From: CAYTLW01 sp964438735
GTDB lineage: Bacteria > Myxococcota_A > UBA9042
Assembly: GCA_964438735.1 (NCBI GenBank)
Contig: CAYTLW010000058.1
Span: 1 to 45,260 of the forward strand
Direction of reading: 5' to 3'
DNA length: 45,260 bases
A program made the position numbers and the translations under genes. The notes below the pieces were generated by a model. It was not told the DNA's origin. It did no database searches and saw only the letters and a list, made by a program, of their open reading frames with translations. Below, piece after piece: positions 1 through 8,075 of this stretch. Every line of letters begins with the position of its first letter. The stretch's first letter is position 1.

Positions 1-94
1 GTCGGGCTTGCGCCCTCGACCACCTTGGACGAACCGTCTCAACGCGGCACATGGCTTGGACGCCAAACTGGGCAAGTACTTCGGGACCGTCGAA

Positions 95-1375
95 CTAGGA
101 TTCCCGGGCCACCGGCGCGCCGAGAAAACAGGTCTGCATGGCGCCCTTGCCCTTGATCTGCAAACCGCCCCGTTCCTGCAATTCGAAGCGACCGGCCAGC
201 CGCGCCCGGGTCGCGTCGCTGACCTGAATCCGCCCCGGCTCGCCGTGTGACTCCATGCGGCTGGCCGTGTTGACGGTGTCGCCCCAGAGGTCATAGGCGA
301 ACTTGTTGACGCCGATGACGCCTGCAACGGCCGGGCCGGTGTGGATGCCGATGCGGATGTCCAGCTGCCGGCCGCTCTGCTCCGAATAGCGTCGCACCAC
401 CTCGATCATGTCCAAGGCCATGTGCGCCGTGGCGCCGGCGTGATCCTCCAGTGGACCCGGCAGCCCCGCCACCGCCATGTAGGCGTCGCCGATGGTCTTG
501 ATCTTCTCCAGGCCATGTCGCGCGGCCAGATGGTCGAACTCGGTGAACAGCTCGTTGAGCATCTGAACCAGCTCCACGCTGGAGATCACCGCCGACAGCC
601 GCGTGAAGCCAACGATGTCGGCAAAGAGCACGGTGACGTCATCAAAAGCGTCGGCGATGATGCCGGGCTCGTCTTTGAGGCGCGCAGCAATGGCTTCGGG
701 CAGGATGTTGAGCAGCAAGCCATCCGCGCGGTCGCGCTCCTGCACGATGTGCTCTCGGGCGGCGTCGCGCATCGCGGCCGAGTGCGAGGCCAGGACGAGC
801 ACCGAGTAGAGCGAACCTGCGGCGTTGAAGGTGAGCAGGAACTGCACCTTCCAGCCCATCAACGGTTGCCACGGCTCCAGGTCGGGGTAGGCGGCGATCA
901 GACCGCAACAGGACAGGGCGAAGACCACCGGCACGATCCGCCCAAACCACTCCGCTGGCCGGTAGATCATGAAGGGCACCATGGCGATCGGGAAGATGAA
1001 CAACATGGCGCCGGCGGCGAGGCCGAAATAGAGGTGCAGCAGCAGGGTGTAGGAGAGCACCACCACCCAGCCCACGGTCATCGAGGTGTGCTGCAGCCCC
1101 ATGCGCAACAGACCTGCAGCGAGTAACAGGGCAGCGAGTCCGATGGCAGCCCAGCCGGCCGTCGTGGGGATGCCCAGCCACATCAATATGACGACCTGGA
1201 TCGCGAACAGGATCACACCCACCACCACCAGCGTCATGCGGATCGGGTAGATCTCACGGTCTCTGGCGACGATACGTTCGGGCGGCATCAACAGCCGCAC
1301 GGGCGCCAGCCGACGTACGATGGGCGGCAGGAATTGTGCCAGGTCGGCCTGGGTGCGCTGGACGGGCTTCGTCAC
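95..1375 (-). CDS. Membrane-anchored class III adenylate cyclase
   Basis: Makes cAMP from ATP at the cytoplasmic face of the inner membrane. The 426-residue protein has about six hydrophobic segments between residues 47 and 198, a short coiled linker (203-225) and a C-terminal guanylate/adenylate cyclase domain (about 245-420). The two metal-binding Asp residues are visible in FADIVGF (D253) and IGDAYM (D297). K293 in KIKT and D362 in YDLWG are the pair that selects adenine rather than guanine, and N369 and R373 are the transition-state residues, so the domain looks active and adenylate-specific. The GTG start lies 5 nt after the stop of the small upstream gene and has no strong ribosome-binding site, which suggests translational coupling. 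No dedicated sensor domain is seen; the membrane part may sense directly, which is inference. Confidence 0.93.
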   Translation of the reverse strand: MTKPVQRTQADLAQFLPPIVRRLAPVRLLMPPERIVARDREIYPIRMTLVVVGVILFAIQVVILMWLGIPTTAGWAAIGLAALLLAAGLLRMGLQHTSMTVGWVVVLSYTLLLHLYFGLAAGAMLFIFPIAMVPFMIYRPAEWFGRIVPVVFALSCCGLIAAYPDLEPWQPLMGWKVQFLLTFNAAGSLYSVLVLASHSAAMRDAAREHIVQERDRADGLLLNILPEAIAARLKDEPGIIADAFDDVTVLFADIVGFTRLSAVISSVELVQMLNELFTEFDHLAARHGLEKIKTIGDAYMAVAGLPGPLEDHAGATAHMALDMIEVVRRYSEQSGRQLDIRIGIHTGPAVAGVIGVNKFAYDLWGDTVNTASRMESHGEPGRIQVSDATRARLAGRFELQERGGLQIKGKGAMQTCFLGAPVARES

Positions 1376-1380
1376 GCGGG

Positions 1381-1581
1381 CTACCGATTGCTGCCGTGGC
1401 GTGGTGGCTGGTTGATTCGCCTCATCACCCGGCCATGGGCTCGCTTCACTGCGCGGCGAATACGTTCTCGTTTGCGCAGAGGACGTGCCGGTTCATCGGC
1501 GATGACCTGACCGGGCTGGACGGTGGGAGCCGGCCGTGCCAGGCGCCGGAAGTAGTTGACGGCGACCTCGTACAATCCCAT
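1381..1581 (-). CDS. Small basic protein of unknown function upstream of the cyclase
   Basis: A 66-residue protein, rich in Arg (pI clearly basic), with a short amphipathic N-terminus (MGLYEVAVNYFRRL) and a C-terminal half dominated by RKRERIRRAVKRAHGR-like charge. I do not recognise a family. It is called as a gene because its ATG is preceded on the minus strand by AGGAGG at an ideal distance and because it ends 5 nt before the cyclase start. It may be a true small protein or a leader whose translation delivers ribosomes to the cyclase. Confidence 0.55.
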   Translation of the reverse strand: MGLYEVAVNYFRRLARPAPTVQPGQVIADEPARPLRKRERIRRAVKRAHGRVMRRINQPPRHGSNR

Positions 1582-1703
1582 GACATCCTCCTGTCGGCCC
1601 CAGCTGCGCCTGACTCTACTCCGGTCCGGTGCCGGAATTGAAGGCCTGTCCTGTGGATGACGGCAACGCCCCGACGTTTGCCTGCGGGCCAGGCCGGTCG
1701 CAC

Positions 1704-1732
1704 TTGACTGGCGACACCCCGTTGGCTACCAC
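1704..1732 (+). promoter_or_regulatory. Putative sigma70-type promoter of the SxtJ/carbamoyltransferase operon
   Basis: TTGACT (1704-1709) is followed after 17 bp by TACCAC (1727-1732). The -35 box is good and the -10 box weak. It lies in the 242-bp divergent gap between the small basic gene and the SxtJ-like gene, giving a leader of about 85 nt. Nothing else recognisable is seen in that gap. Confidence 0.35.
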
Positions 1733-1823
1733 TGCTGCTGCGGTGCGCCCGGCCATCAAACCCGCGAAGGCGTCTCGATTTCCAACCCCGCGCACGCCCG
1801 GCGCGAACTGGAGAGACCCGCCC

Positions 1824-2351
1824 ATGGGTGAGCCTTCAACCCCCAACTTGCCAGAGCTGACAGGCGAGCCGGCGGCGCTGCCAGTGGGTCGTCGAGGCAG
1901 TGACCGCGCGGCGGCGGTGATCTGGGACTGGAAGCGGGAAGGGTCGACCGACACCGCCGTGCACACATCCAGGTTGCGCACCCGGGGCTGCCTTCAGGGC
2001 GCGGTCGGGCTCGCCATCGCCGGCGGGATCCATGCGCTGGGCCACCCCACGCTTGCGCTCATCGTCGCCGCCATCGGCTCGTTCACTTTACTGAGCGCCC
2101 TCGTCTCGCCCGGTGGCATCTACGCTTCCATCGAGCGCGGCCTGCAGGTGTTCGCGCGGCGGGTCGGCCAGGTGGTCGGCTGGATCGTGCTGCTGCCCAT
2201 CTACTTCGGTTTCTTCCTGCCCTTCGGCCTGCTCTTTCGACGCGGCGCCAGGGATCCCATGCGACGCCGCTTCGAGGCCGACGTCGGCTCCTACTGGAAC
2301 GTCCGACAACCCGATGAGGACGTCGTCCAGCGGCACCGGTCGCAGTTCTGA
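1824..2351 (+). CDS. SxtJ-like membrane protein
   Basis: A 175-residue protein with a hydrophilic, Pro-rich N-terminus (1-50), a hydrophobic hairpin at about 57-95 and a further membrane segment at about 115-138. The ending, a GLLFRR..RDPMRRRFEAD...SYW pattern (residues 135-158), is typical of SxtJ-type proteins that accompany NodU/CmcH carbamoyltransferases. The ATG at 1824 is chosen because GGAGAG stands just upstream; the frame is open further upstream but without a good start. It is the first gene of a cluster with the carbamoyltransferase 42 nt downstream and the DUF5989-type gene. The biochemical role is not known; a membrane partner of the carbamoyltransferase is an inference from repeated co-occurrence. 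Confidence 0.75.
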   Translation: MGEPSTPNLPELTGEPAALPVGRRGSDRAAAVIWDWKREGSTDTAVHTSRLRTRGCLQGAVGLAIAGGIHALGHPTLALIVAAIGSFTLLSALVSPGGIYASIERGLQVFARRVGQVVGWIVLLPIYFGFFLPFGLLFRRGARDPMRRRFEADVGSYWNVRQPDEDVVQRHRSQF

Positions 2352-2393
2352 ACGAGAGATGATGAACCATGGCCTGCCGGCCGGGAGAACCGC

Positions 2394-4232
2394 TTGAAGA
2401 TCCTGGGCATCAGCTGCTTCTACCACGACTCCGCCGCAGCGTTGATCGACGACGGTCGCATCGTCGCTGCGGCCCAGGAGGAGCGCTTCACGCGCAAGAA
2501 GCATGACCCGGGTTTTCCCAGCCACGCGGTTCGTTACTGCCTGGCAGAGGCGGGCATCGCCGAGGGCTCGGGTCCGGACGCGGTGGTCTTTTACGAAAAA
2601 CCCATCCTGACCTTTCATCGGCTGCTGGAGACCTATTTTGCGGTGGCACCCAGGGGCATCGCCTCATTCATGAAGGCGTTGCCACTGTGGATGACCGACA
2701 AAATCTGGACCGAACCGAACATCACCGATGCGCTGGTCAAGTGCGGCATGCCCGCCCCCGAGCGGCTCTATTATCCCGAACACCACGGCAGCCACGCCGC
2801 CAGCGCGTTCTACCCGAGCCCCTTCGAAGAGGCCGCGATCCTGACCCTGGACGGTGTGGGCGAATGGGCGTGTGCCACCCTGGGTGTCGGCGAAGGCAAC
2901 AAGCTCACCGTCCTCAGGCAACTGGACTTCCCACACAGCCTCGGTCTGCTGTACAGCGCGTTCACCTACTTCACCGGCTTCCGCGTCAATAGCGGCGAAT
3001 ACAAGCTCATGGGCCTGGCGCCCTACGGTGAGCCGACCTACAAGCATCTCATCCTGGACAAGCTGCTCGACCTCAAGGAAGACGGCAGCTTCCGGATGGA
3101 CATGGACTACTTCGGCTACCTCGATGGCCTGGTCATGACCAACGACCGCTTCGCCGATCTCTTCGGCGGCCCGGCGCGGGAGTCCGAAGGCCGAATCACT
3201 CGCCGCGAGATGGATATCGCGCGGTCGATCCAAGAGGTCACCGAGGAGATTGTGTTGCGCATGGCACGCACGGCGCGCGCTGAGACCGGCAAGCGCAATC
3301 TCTGCCTGGCCGGTGGCGTGGCCTTGAACTGCGTCGCCAACGGCAAGCTGCTGCGTGAGGGCATCTTCGACGATATCTGGATTCAGCCCGCGGCGGGCGA
3401 TGCTGGCGGTGCGCTCGGGGCGGCGCTGATGGTCTGGCATCTCGTGCTCGACAACCCGCGTGTCTCCGATGGCGAGACCGACAGGATGCAGGGCAGCTAC
3501 CTCGGACCGAGCTTCTCCAACGAGATGATCCAGGAGTGGCTCGACGCCAAAGGCTACGCATACCGGCGGCTCGACGAGCAGGAGTGGGCGCCGACCCTCG
3601 CCGGCCTCATCGCCGAAGAGAACGTGCTCGGCCTGGTGAGCGGCCGCATGGAGTACGGCCCGCGGGCTCTGGGTGCGCGCAGCATTGTAGGCGACGCGCG
3701 CAGCAAGAAGATGCAGTCGGTCATGAACCGGAAGATCAAGTATCGGGAGAGCTTCCGCCCCTTCGCGCCCGCCTGCCTGGAGGAGCGTACGAGCGACTTC
3801 TTCGAGCTGGATCGGCCGAGCCCCTACATGTTGCTGGTGGCCCCGGTCAAAGCCGAGCGCTGCATCCCGCCACAAGGCGACGAACGGGGGCTTGAGGACC
3901 TGACGGCCTGGGTGAATCGGCCGCGCAGCGACGTGCCGGCGATTACCCACGTGGATTACAGCGCGCGGGTGCAGTCTGTAGGGCGGGAGAACAACCCGCG
4001 TTTTCACCGCCTGCTCAAGGCGTTCGAGGACCTGACCGGCTACGGCATCCTGATCAATACGAGCTTCAATGTGCGCAATGAGCCGATCGTCTGCACCCCC
4101 GAGGATGCTTTCCGCTGCTTCATGCGCACCGAGATGGACTATCTTGTGCTCGAGAATTTCCTCCTGTTCAAACGCGACCAGGCGGGCTGGCAGGACCGAG
4201 ACGCCTGGCGCGAAGAGTTCAAGTTGGACTGA
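2394..4232 (+). CDS. Carbamoyltransferase, NodU/CmcH family
   Basis: Transfers a carbamoyl group from carbamoyl phosphate, through carbamoyl-adenylate, to a hydroxyl of an unidentified acceptor (sugar, antibiotic-like product or envelope glycan). The 612 residues show the usual two-part layout. The N-terminal Kae1-like part begins MKILGISCFYHDSAAAL, has the metal-binding His motif EHHGSHAASAF (about 129-139) and the ATP-site stretch DGVGEW (153-158). The C-terminal part carries GRMEYGPRALGARSI (about 417-431) and INTSFN. Length is normal for the family. The start is a TTG at 2394 behind GGGAG; no in-frame ATG lies nearby upstream. It is flanked by SxtJ-like and DUF5989-type genes, a recurring three-gene arrangement. 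No biosynthetic cluster surrounds it, so the acceptor cannot be named. Confidence 0.93.
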   Translation: MKILGISCFYHDSAAALIDDGRIVAAAQEERFTRKKHDPGFPSHAVRYCLAEAGIAEGSGPDAVVFYEKPILTFHRLLETYFAVAPRGIASFMKALPLWMTDKIWTEPNITDALVKCGMPAPERLYYPEHHGSHAASAFYPSPFEEAAILTLDGVGEWACATLGVGEGNKLTVLRQLDFPHSLGLLYSAFTYFTGFRVNSGEYKLMGLAPYGEPTYKHLILDKLLDLKEDGSFRMDMDYFGYLDGLVMTNDRFADLFGGPARESEGRITRREMDIARSIQEVTEEIVLRMARTARAETGKRNLCLAGGVALNCVANGKLLREGIFDDIWIQPAAGDAGGALGAALMVWHLVLDNPRVSDGETDRMQGSYLGPSFSNEMIQEWLDAKGYAYRRLDEQEWAPTLAGLIAEENVLGLVSGRMEYGPRALGARSIVGDARSKKMQSVMNRKIKYRESFRPFAPACLEERTSDFFELDRPSPYMLLVAPVKAERCIPPQGDERGLEDLTAWVNRPRSDVPAITHVDYSARVQSVGRENNPRFHRLLKAFEDLTGYGILINTSFNVRNEPIVCTPEDAFRCFMRTEMDYLVLENFLLFKRDQAGWQDRDAWREEFKLD

Positions 4233-4261
4233 GCCCTGCGCGGGCGACTGAAGAGGTGAGC

Positions 4262-4426
4262 ATGGGCAAGCTGGCGCACACCGGAAAGCTCATCGGCGAG
4301 TTCGCCAGGTTCGCCAGGCAGAACAAGGTCTACTGGATCGTTCCGCTGGTGATTGTGCTCCTGCTGGCCGGGCTCCTGGTCGTGGTCTCGCAGGGAGCCA
4401 GCCCCTTCGTCTACACGCTGTTTTAG
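4262..4426 (+). CDS. DUF5989-type small membrane protein
   Basis: A 54-residue protein: MGKLAHTGKLIGEF at the N-terminus, a basic/aromatic stretch with VYWIVP, one strongly hydrophobic helix (about 25-42), and the ending SPFVYTLF. This closely fits the small family that sits next to carbamoyltransferases and SxtJ-like proteins. The ATG follows GAGGTGAG; the gene starts 29 nt after the carbamoyltransferase stop. The function is unknown; a small inner-membrane subunit or anchor for the carbamoyltransferase is inferred from context. Confidence 0.82.
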   Translation: MGKLAHTGKLIGEFARFARQNKVYWIVPLVIVLLLAGLLVVVSQGASPFVYTLF

Positions 4427-4434
4427 AGGCAACC

Positions 4435-5202
4435 GTGACCGGCGGACATCGCAAGCTCGCTTTCGCAACACGGCCGCCGTGGTCCTTGCTCGTCCTACTG
4501 CTGGGCGTGGTCCCAGCGTCACAGGCTTGCGGGCCGTACTACCGGGCAGCGGCGCCGCTTCCGTCAGGTGTGCAACGCCCCGGAGATTCGCGCGTGGCCC
4601 TGCATTTGGGCCCTCCCGGCGCCCAGCTGTCCGGCACCCACGCGTTGCCCTGGGCCGGTCAGCGTATTCATGGCTGGGCGCAATCCTCGCTGGACGTGGA
4701 CGGGGACCTGTTTCTCGACGGGGCCGCCGGATGGGGTGGCGTTACACAGCTCGGTCAATCGGGCAGCGGATTGCCGGACATGACCATTGGCTTCTCGGCC
4801 GAGATCGGCGGCGGCTGGCAGCGCTCCACAAGCCGATGGTCGGCGACCATCAACGGCGAGACGATCACAGAGGAGTCGACCTATCGCGGCCCGTCAGGGC
4901 GTGCGGCCGTCGAGCTCCGACTGGACCTTGCCGGGCGCTGGGTCGCGTTGGGCGTGCTCCTCCGGGGCGCTGCGTTTGTCATGGACACATCGCTCAACGG
5001 CGAACGGCTTGGAGTGACGACAGACTTGTTTTGGGAGCCCGGCGTGGCGCTGCGGATCGGGCCTCCTCGTGCCTATCTTCAGGTTGGCCTGGTGCTGCCG
5101 TACCCGCTACACCGCGTAAAAGGGGCCCTGCCTTCTCCGTGGTTGGGGGTCGGCGTGGTGGTGGGCTGGTTGGAAGGGGCAGAATGGCGCAAGGCCCGAT
5201 GA
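4435..5202 (+). CDS. Exported protein, possible outer-membrane beta-barrel or lipoprotein
   Basis: A 255-residue protein with a signal sequence (hydrophobic 16-28, then VPASQACGPYY). The Cys at 32 could be lipidated, but the preceding residues are not a classical lipobox. The rest alternates short amphipathic beta-strand-like segments (for example VAVELRLDLAGRWVALGVLL-type runs) with Gly-rich turns, as in small barrel or beta-sandwich envelope proteins. The GTG start comes 8 nt after the DUF5989-type stop with GAGG upstream, so it is probably co-transcribed with the carbamoyltransferase cluster. I do not recognise a family. Confidence 0.7.
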   Translation: MTGGHRKLAFATRPPWSLLVLLLGVVPASQACGPYYRAAAPLPSGVQRPGDSRVALHLGPPGAQLSGTHALPWAGQRIHGWAQSSLDVDGDLFLDGAAGWGGVTQLGQSGSGLPDMTIGFSAEIGGGWQRSTSRWSATINGETITEESTYRGPSGRAAVELRLDLAGRWVALGVLLRGAAFVMDTSLNGERLGVTTDLFWEPGVALRIGPPRAYLQVGLVLPYPLHRVKGALPSPWLGVGVVVGWLEGAEWRKAR

Positions 5203-5260
5203 CACCTGGTTGTTGAGTGTGGCCAACGCAATCGAGATGTGCAGGCCTGCAGGCTGCCAA

Positions 5261-6115
5261 TCAAATCACGTCCAATACCAACCGAGCCCCAATCGCCGCC
5301 TGGTGCCCGAACGCCGCGTGGCTGAACAGGTACCACTCGTAGCGCGCGAACCCCTGCACATGCCACGGCCTCGGCCCTTGCCCGAAGAGCGCGTTGACCG
5401 TCACTTCGGTACCCAGAGCGAAGCTGGCAGGGTCGCCGATGTGCAGCGCCATGGTCGGGCCGACGATGACTTTGGAGATGCCGTAGCCCAGGCTGGCCCG
5501 CACGCGCCAATGATCGCTGGCCGGCAAGTGGCCCACCTCGGCCAGCAGGCCGAAGCGCGGGGCCGGCAGGACGGGCGGGTTGGCGGCCAGCTTCTTCTTC
5601 AATTCCGCCTGCAGGGCCGCCCAGATGTCCTTGGCGATGGCGACGTAGTCCTCCTTGGTGAGCTTGACCAGCTTGTCTGTCTCGACCTGAATGCCGGTCT
5701 TGAGCGCCTGGCCCAGGCCCTCCCTGGCTTTGCTGAGCAGGTGCTCCTCCAGCTTCTTGCGCACCAGGTCTTCCAGCTCTTCCTGCAGGACCTGTTTGGC
5801 GACCGCCTGCAGGAAGACCGGGTCGAACATTCGATTTTGGAAGTAGAAACCGCCCAGCCCCACCGAGACGGGCACATCGGCGCCGTCCGGCACGCCTGTT
5901 CCCAGGCCGACGCCCAAGGTCGGGCCCAGGCTCAGCGAACGGCGCGTGCTGGCCACCAGCTCGCCGGCCAGCTCCTTGACCGGTACGTGTTTGGCCACCT
6001 CGCTGGCGACCTTCTGGACCAGTTCCTTGTTGATTTCGACGGCGCTGGCTTCGGTCGCCAACGCAAAACTGAGTAGCAGCGCGAGGGTCGTGAGCCGGGT
6101 CTTGCGCATGGTCAC
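5261..6115 (-). CDS. Exported protein of unknown function, helical middle and beta-rich end
   Basis: A 284-residue protein with a clear Sec signal (RKTRLTTLALLLSFALATEASA, cleavage after ASA). Residues about 28-50 and 100-180 are charged and helical (EELEDLVRKKLEEHLL region), while 50-95 and 185-284 look like beta-strands with GLGGFYFQ-, YGISKVIVGPT- and YEWYLF-type segments. It may be a barrel with a periplasmic helical insert. The GTG at 6115 overlaps the stop of the beta-helix gene as GTGA; an ATG at 6109 is the alternative start and would give the same mature protein. It is the last gene of the calpain/beta-helix operon. Confidence 0.75.
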   Translation of the reverse strand: MTMRKTRLTTLALLLSFALATEASAVEINKELVQKVASEVAKHVPVKELAGELVASTRRSLSLGPTLGVGLGTGVPDGADVPVSVGLGGFYFQNRMFDPVFLQAVAKQVLQEELEDLVRKKLEEHLLSKAREGLGQALKTGIQVETDKLVKLTKEDYVAIAKDIWAALQAELKKKLAANPPVLPAPRFGLLAEVGHLPASDHWRVRASLGYGISKVIVGPTMALHIGDPASFALGTEVTVNALFGQGPRPWHVQGFARYEWYLFSHAAFGHQAAIGARLVLDVI

Positions 6116-6858
6116 TCGCTGGCGGTCGGGCCGGAGACCGCGTCTTCACTACCGTCGATGGTGCAGTCGATAACCAACACGGGTGCCGGCGCGCGCGGTG
6201 ACGGGGCAACCCAAAGGGCGCTGCCCGGCGCTAAGGGGTTGCCGTCGACGAGATTGCCGCTGAACTCGCAGCCCCGCAGGCTCACCTTCGCTCGGTCCAG
6301 GACAGCCACGGCACCACCGCCGGTCGCCTGGTTGTTGTGGAAGCTGCAGTCGTTGAAGGTCACCGTCGCGTCGCCATCGAGCAACGCAGCGCCGCCCTGT
6401 CGGCCCCGATTGCCGGTGAATTGAACCCGCTCCAACAGCAGCTCGCCGCGCCGGCCATAGAGCCCGCCACCGCCCACGCTGCCGCCGTTGCAGTTGTCGA
6501 TGACGCAGTCGCGCATCGTCAGCCAGGCGCCGCCGGGCACTTTCACGCCGCCACCACCGCGAGAGAGCCCGCCGGTCAGGGTGAGACCACTCAGCAGGAC
6601 ACGATTGCGTCGGCCTTCGAGGACCACCACCGCGCCTTCCTCGCTCGCGTCGATGATGACATCGCCGCCGTCGCCGGTGCCATGGATCTCCACAGACCGT
6701 CGCAGGACCAGAGGGCCTTCGTATCGGCCGGCCGCGACCTCGATGACGGCGCCCGCCTCGGCGGACTTCAACGCATCGCGCAACGCGCTGCCGCCGCCGC
6801 CCACCTCGATGGACGCCGCCGCGCTGTTGCGTGGCGTTGCGGATTCGCCGGGCTCCAC
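6112..6858 (-). CDS. Right-handed parallel beta-helix protein
   Basis: A 248-residue protein made of about 22-24-residue turns with repeated hydrophobic positions and Asn/Asp-Gly turns (GGGGVKVPGGAWLTMRDC, DNCNGGSVGGGGLYG, FTGNRGRQGGAALLDG, FHNNQATGGGAVAVLD). It begins with the TSALRDALKSAEAG-like cap of surface beta-helix repeat proteins. Such folds act in carbohydrate binding or cleavage or in adhesion; no catalytic signature is seen. There is no signal peptide on the ATG start at 6858, so export, if any, is by another route, which matters given its partner. It starts 3 nt after the calpain-like gene stops and overlaps the next gene by 4 nt. Confidence 0.82.
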   Translation of the reverse strand: MEPGESATPRNSAAASIEVGGGGSALRDALKSAEAGAVIEVAAGRYEGPLVLRRSVEIHGTGDGGDVIIDASEEGAVVVLEGRRNRVLLSGLTLTGGLSRGGGGVKVPGGAWLTMRDCVIDNCNGGSVGGGGLYGRRGELLLERVQFTGNRGRQGGAALLDGDATVTFNDCSFHNNQATGGGAVAVLDRAKVSLRGCEFSGNLVDGNPLAPGSALWVAPSPRAPAPVLVIDCTIDGSEDAVSGPTASE

Positions 6859-6861
6859 GGG

Positions 6862-7950
6862 CTACTCCAGGATGGTGAGCGCCTCGTAGCTCTTCTTGAA
6901 GGTGTCGAGCGGGCACTCGAAGATGCCGTCATCCTTGCCGTCGCCAGTGGGCTCGCCTTCGGCCCACGGGTTGCGCAGGATGACGAAGCGCTTCTTGTTC
7001 TTGCCGCGTCCCTTGGTCTTGACGCCCATCACCGTGTAGGCGTGGTCGTCGTAGATGCCCGTGCCGGTGTAGCGCGGATCGGCCTTGCCATCTTTGCCTT
7101 TCTTGGCCGAGTAGGTCCCGGCGGTGACGGCCTGCTTGTTGTCCGCCGCCTTCTTCAGCGTGGCCCAGAGGTCGTCGTCTTCCATGTCCTTGACGTCATG
7201 GTAGTCGCACAGCCGGCCGGTGATGGCCTCCATCACGTCGCTCTCGTAGCCACCCTGGCCCACCTTGTCGTAGTCGCCCTTGCCGCCGCCGCCCTTGAAG
7301 ATGGCCCAGGCCTTCTCCATCAGCGCTGGCCAGAGCTCGCCCTTCTGGGTCGATTGCAGGTAGGCCCAGGTGTTCTTGTTCTGGTACCAGGGGAAGTCGG
7401 CATCGACCGTGACCGTCTGCGCCTTCGCGGTGCCATCCCAGTCCACGTCGTAGAAGCGGATCTGGTAGACGTCGCCGCCCATGGGCGTGATGGCATCCTT
7501 GATCTCGCCCGGGTGGCGTTGGGCCACCGACGACAGGGCAGCGGCGAAGTAGCAATCCGCCAGGTAGCCCTGCATCACGTCCTGGGCGCGTACGCCGCGG
7601 ACGAAGAGGCGACCCTCCATGCGCTTGTACTCGTGGGTCTCGCGCTTCTTGGTCTTGTCGTCGCGTGCGAGCTCGGGATCGTCGAGCTGCTGCGGGGTGT
7701 CGTAGGCATCGCCTGGTCCGCCGACGTCTTCGCCGGAGTTCCGCTTCTTGGGCTGCACCGCGGCGGCGCCGGCGGCGTAGTTCATCGATTTGAGTTGGGT
7801 GCGCAGTCCGCCCCCTGCACCCGCAGCCGCGGGCGGCGCCGCAGATGGACCAGCAGATGGCACGGAAGATGGCGCCTTGTCCTTCTTCTGCAGGCTTTTG
7901 AGGCTCTGGACCATGACCCGACCCTGCTCGATGCTTCGGCGTTCAGACAC
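6862..7950 (-). CDS. Calpain-like cysteine protease (family C2)
   Basis: A 362-residue protein with an N-terminal disordered region (1-110) and a calpain catalytic domain (about 112-362). The triad is intact: Cys133 in QGYLADCYFAAALSS (with oxyanion Gln127), His303 in DDHAYTVMGV and Asn327 in LRNPWAEGE. The ELWPALMEKAWA stretch at 205-216 is also a calpain hallmark. There is no signal peptide. Residues 49-67 (LRTQLKSMNYAAGAAAVQP) resemble short leader segments of proteins carried by contractile injection systems; that is pattern memory, not a search result. GTG start at 7950 with GGAAGGG just upstream. First gene of a compact operon with a beta-helix protein and an exported protein. Bacterial calpains are often toxin-like or regulatory; the substrate here is unknown. 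Confidence 0.88.
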   Translation of the reverse strand: MSERRSIEQGRVMVQSLKSLQKKDKAPSSVPSAGPSAAPPAAAGAGGGLRTQLKSMNYAAGAAAVQPKKRNSGEDVGGPGDAYDTPQQLDDPELARDDKTKKRETHEYKRMEGRLFVRGVRAQDVMQGYLADCYFAAALSSVAQRHPGEIKDAITPMGGDVYQIRFYDVDWDGTAKAQTVTVDADFPWYQNKNTWAYLQSTQKGELWPALMEKAWAIFKGGGGKGDYDKVGQGGYESDVMEAITGRLCDYHDVKDMEDDDLWATLKKAADNKQAVTAGTYSAKKGKDGKADPRYTGTGIYDDHAYTVMGVKTKGRGKNKKRFVILRNPWAEGEPTGDGKDDGIFECPLDTFKKSYEALTILE

Positions 7951-8075
7951 ACCCTTCCGCCGACCGTGTCCCCAGAGTCGTCGCCTTGTGCTGGTGCGTC
8001 AACAGGTTGCGGCCGGTCGCCGCATGCGCGCGGGGTGGCATCGCCCCGACGATGGCAGCGTCGTGGCGCGAACGT

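Noticed and set aside
2664..4007. 447-codon minus-strand frame inside the carbamoyltransferase
   Set aside because: It is antisense to a full-length enzyme with all family motifs; no domain is visible in it.
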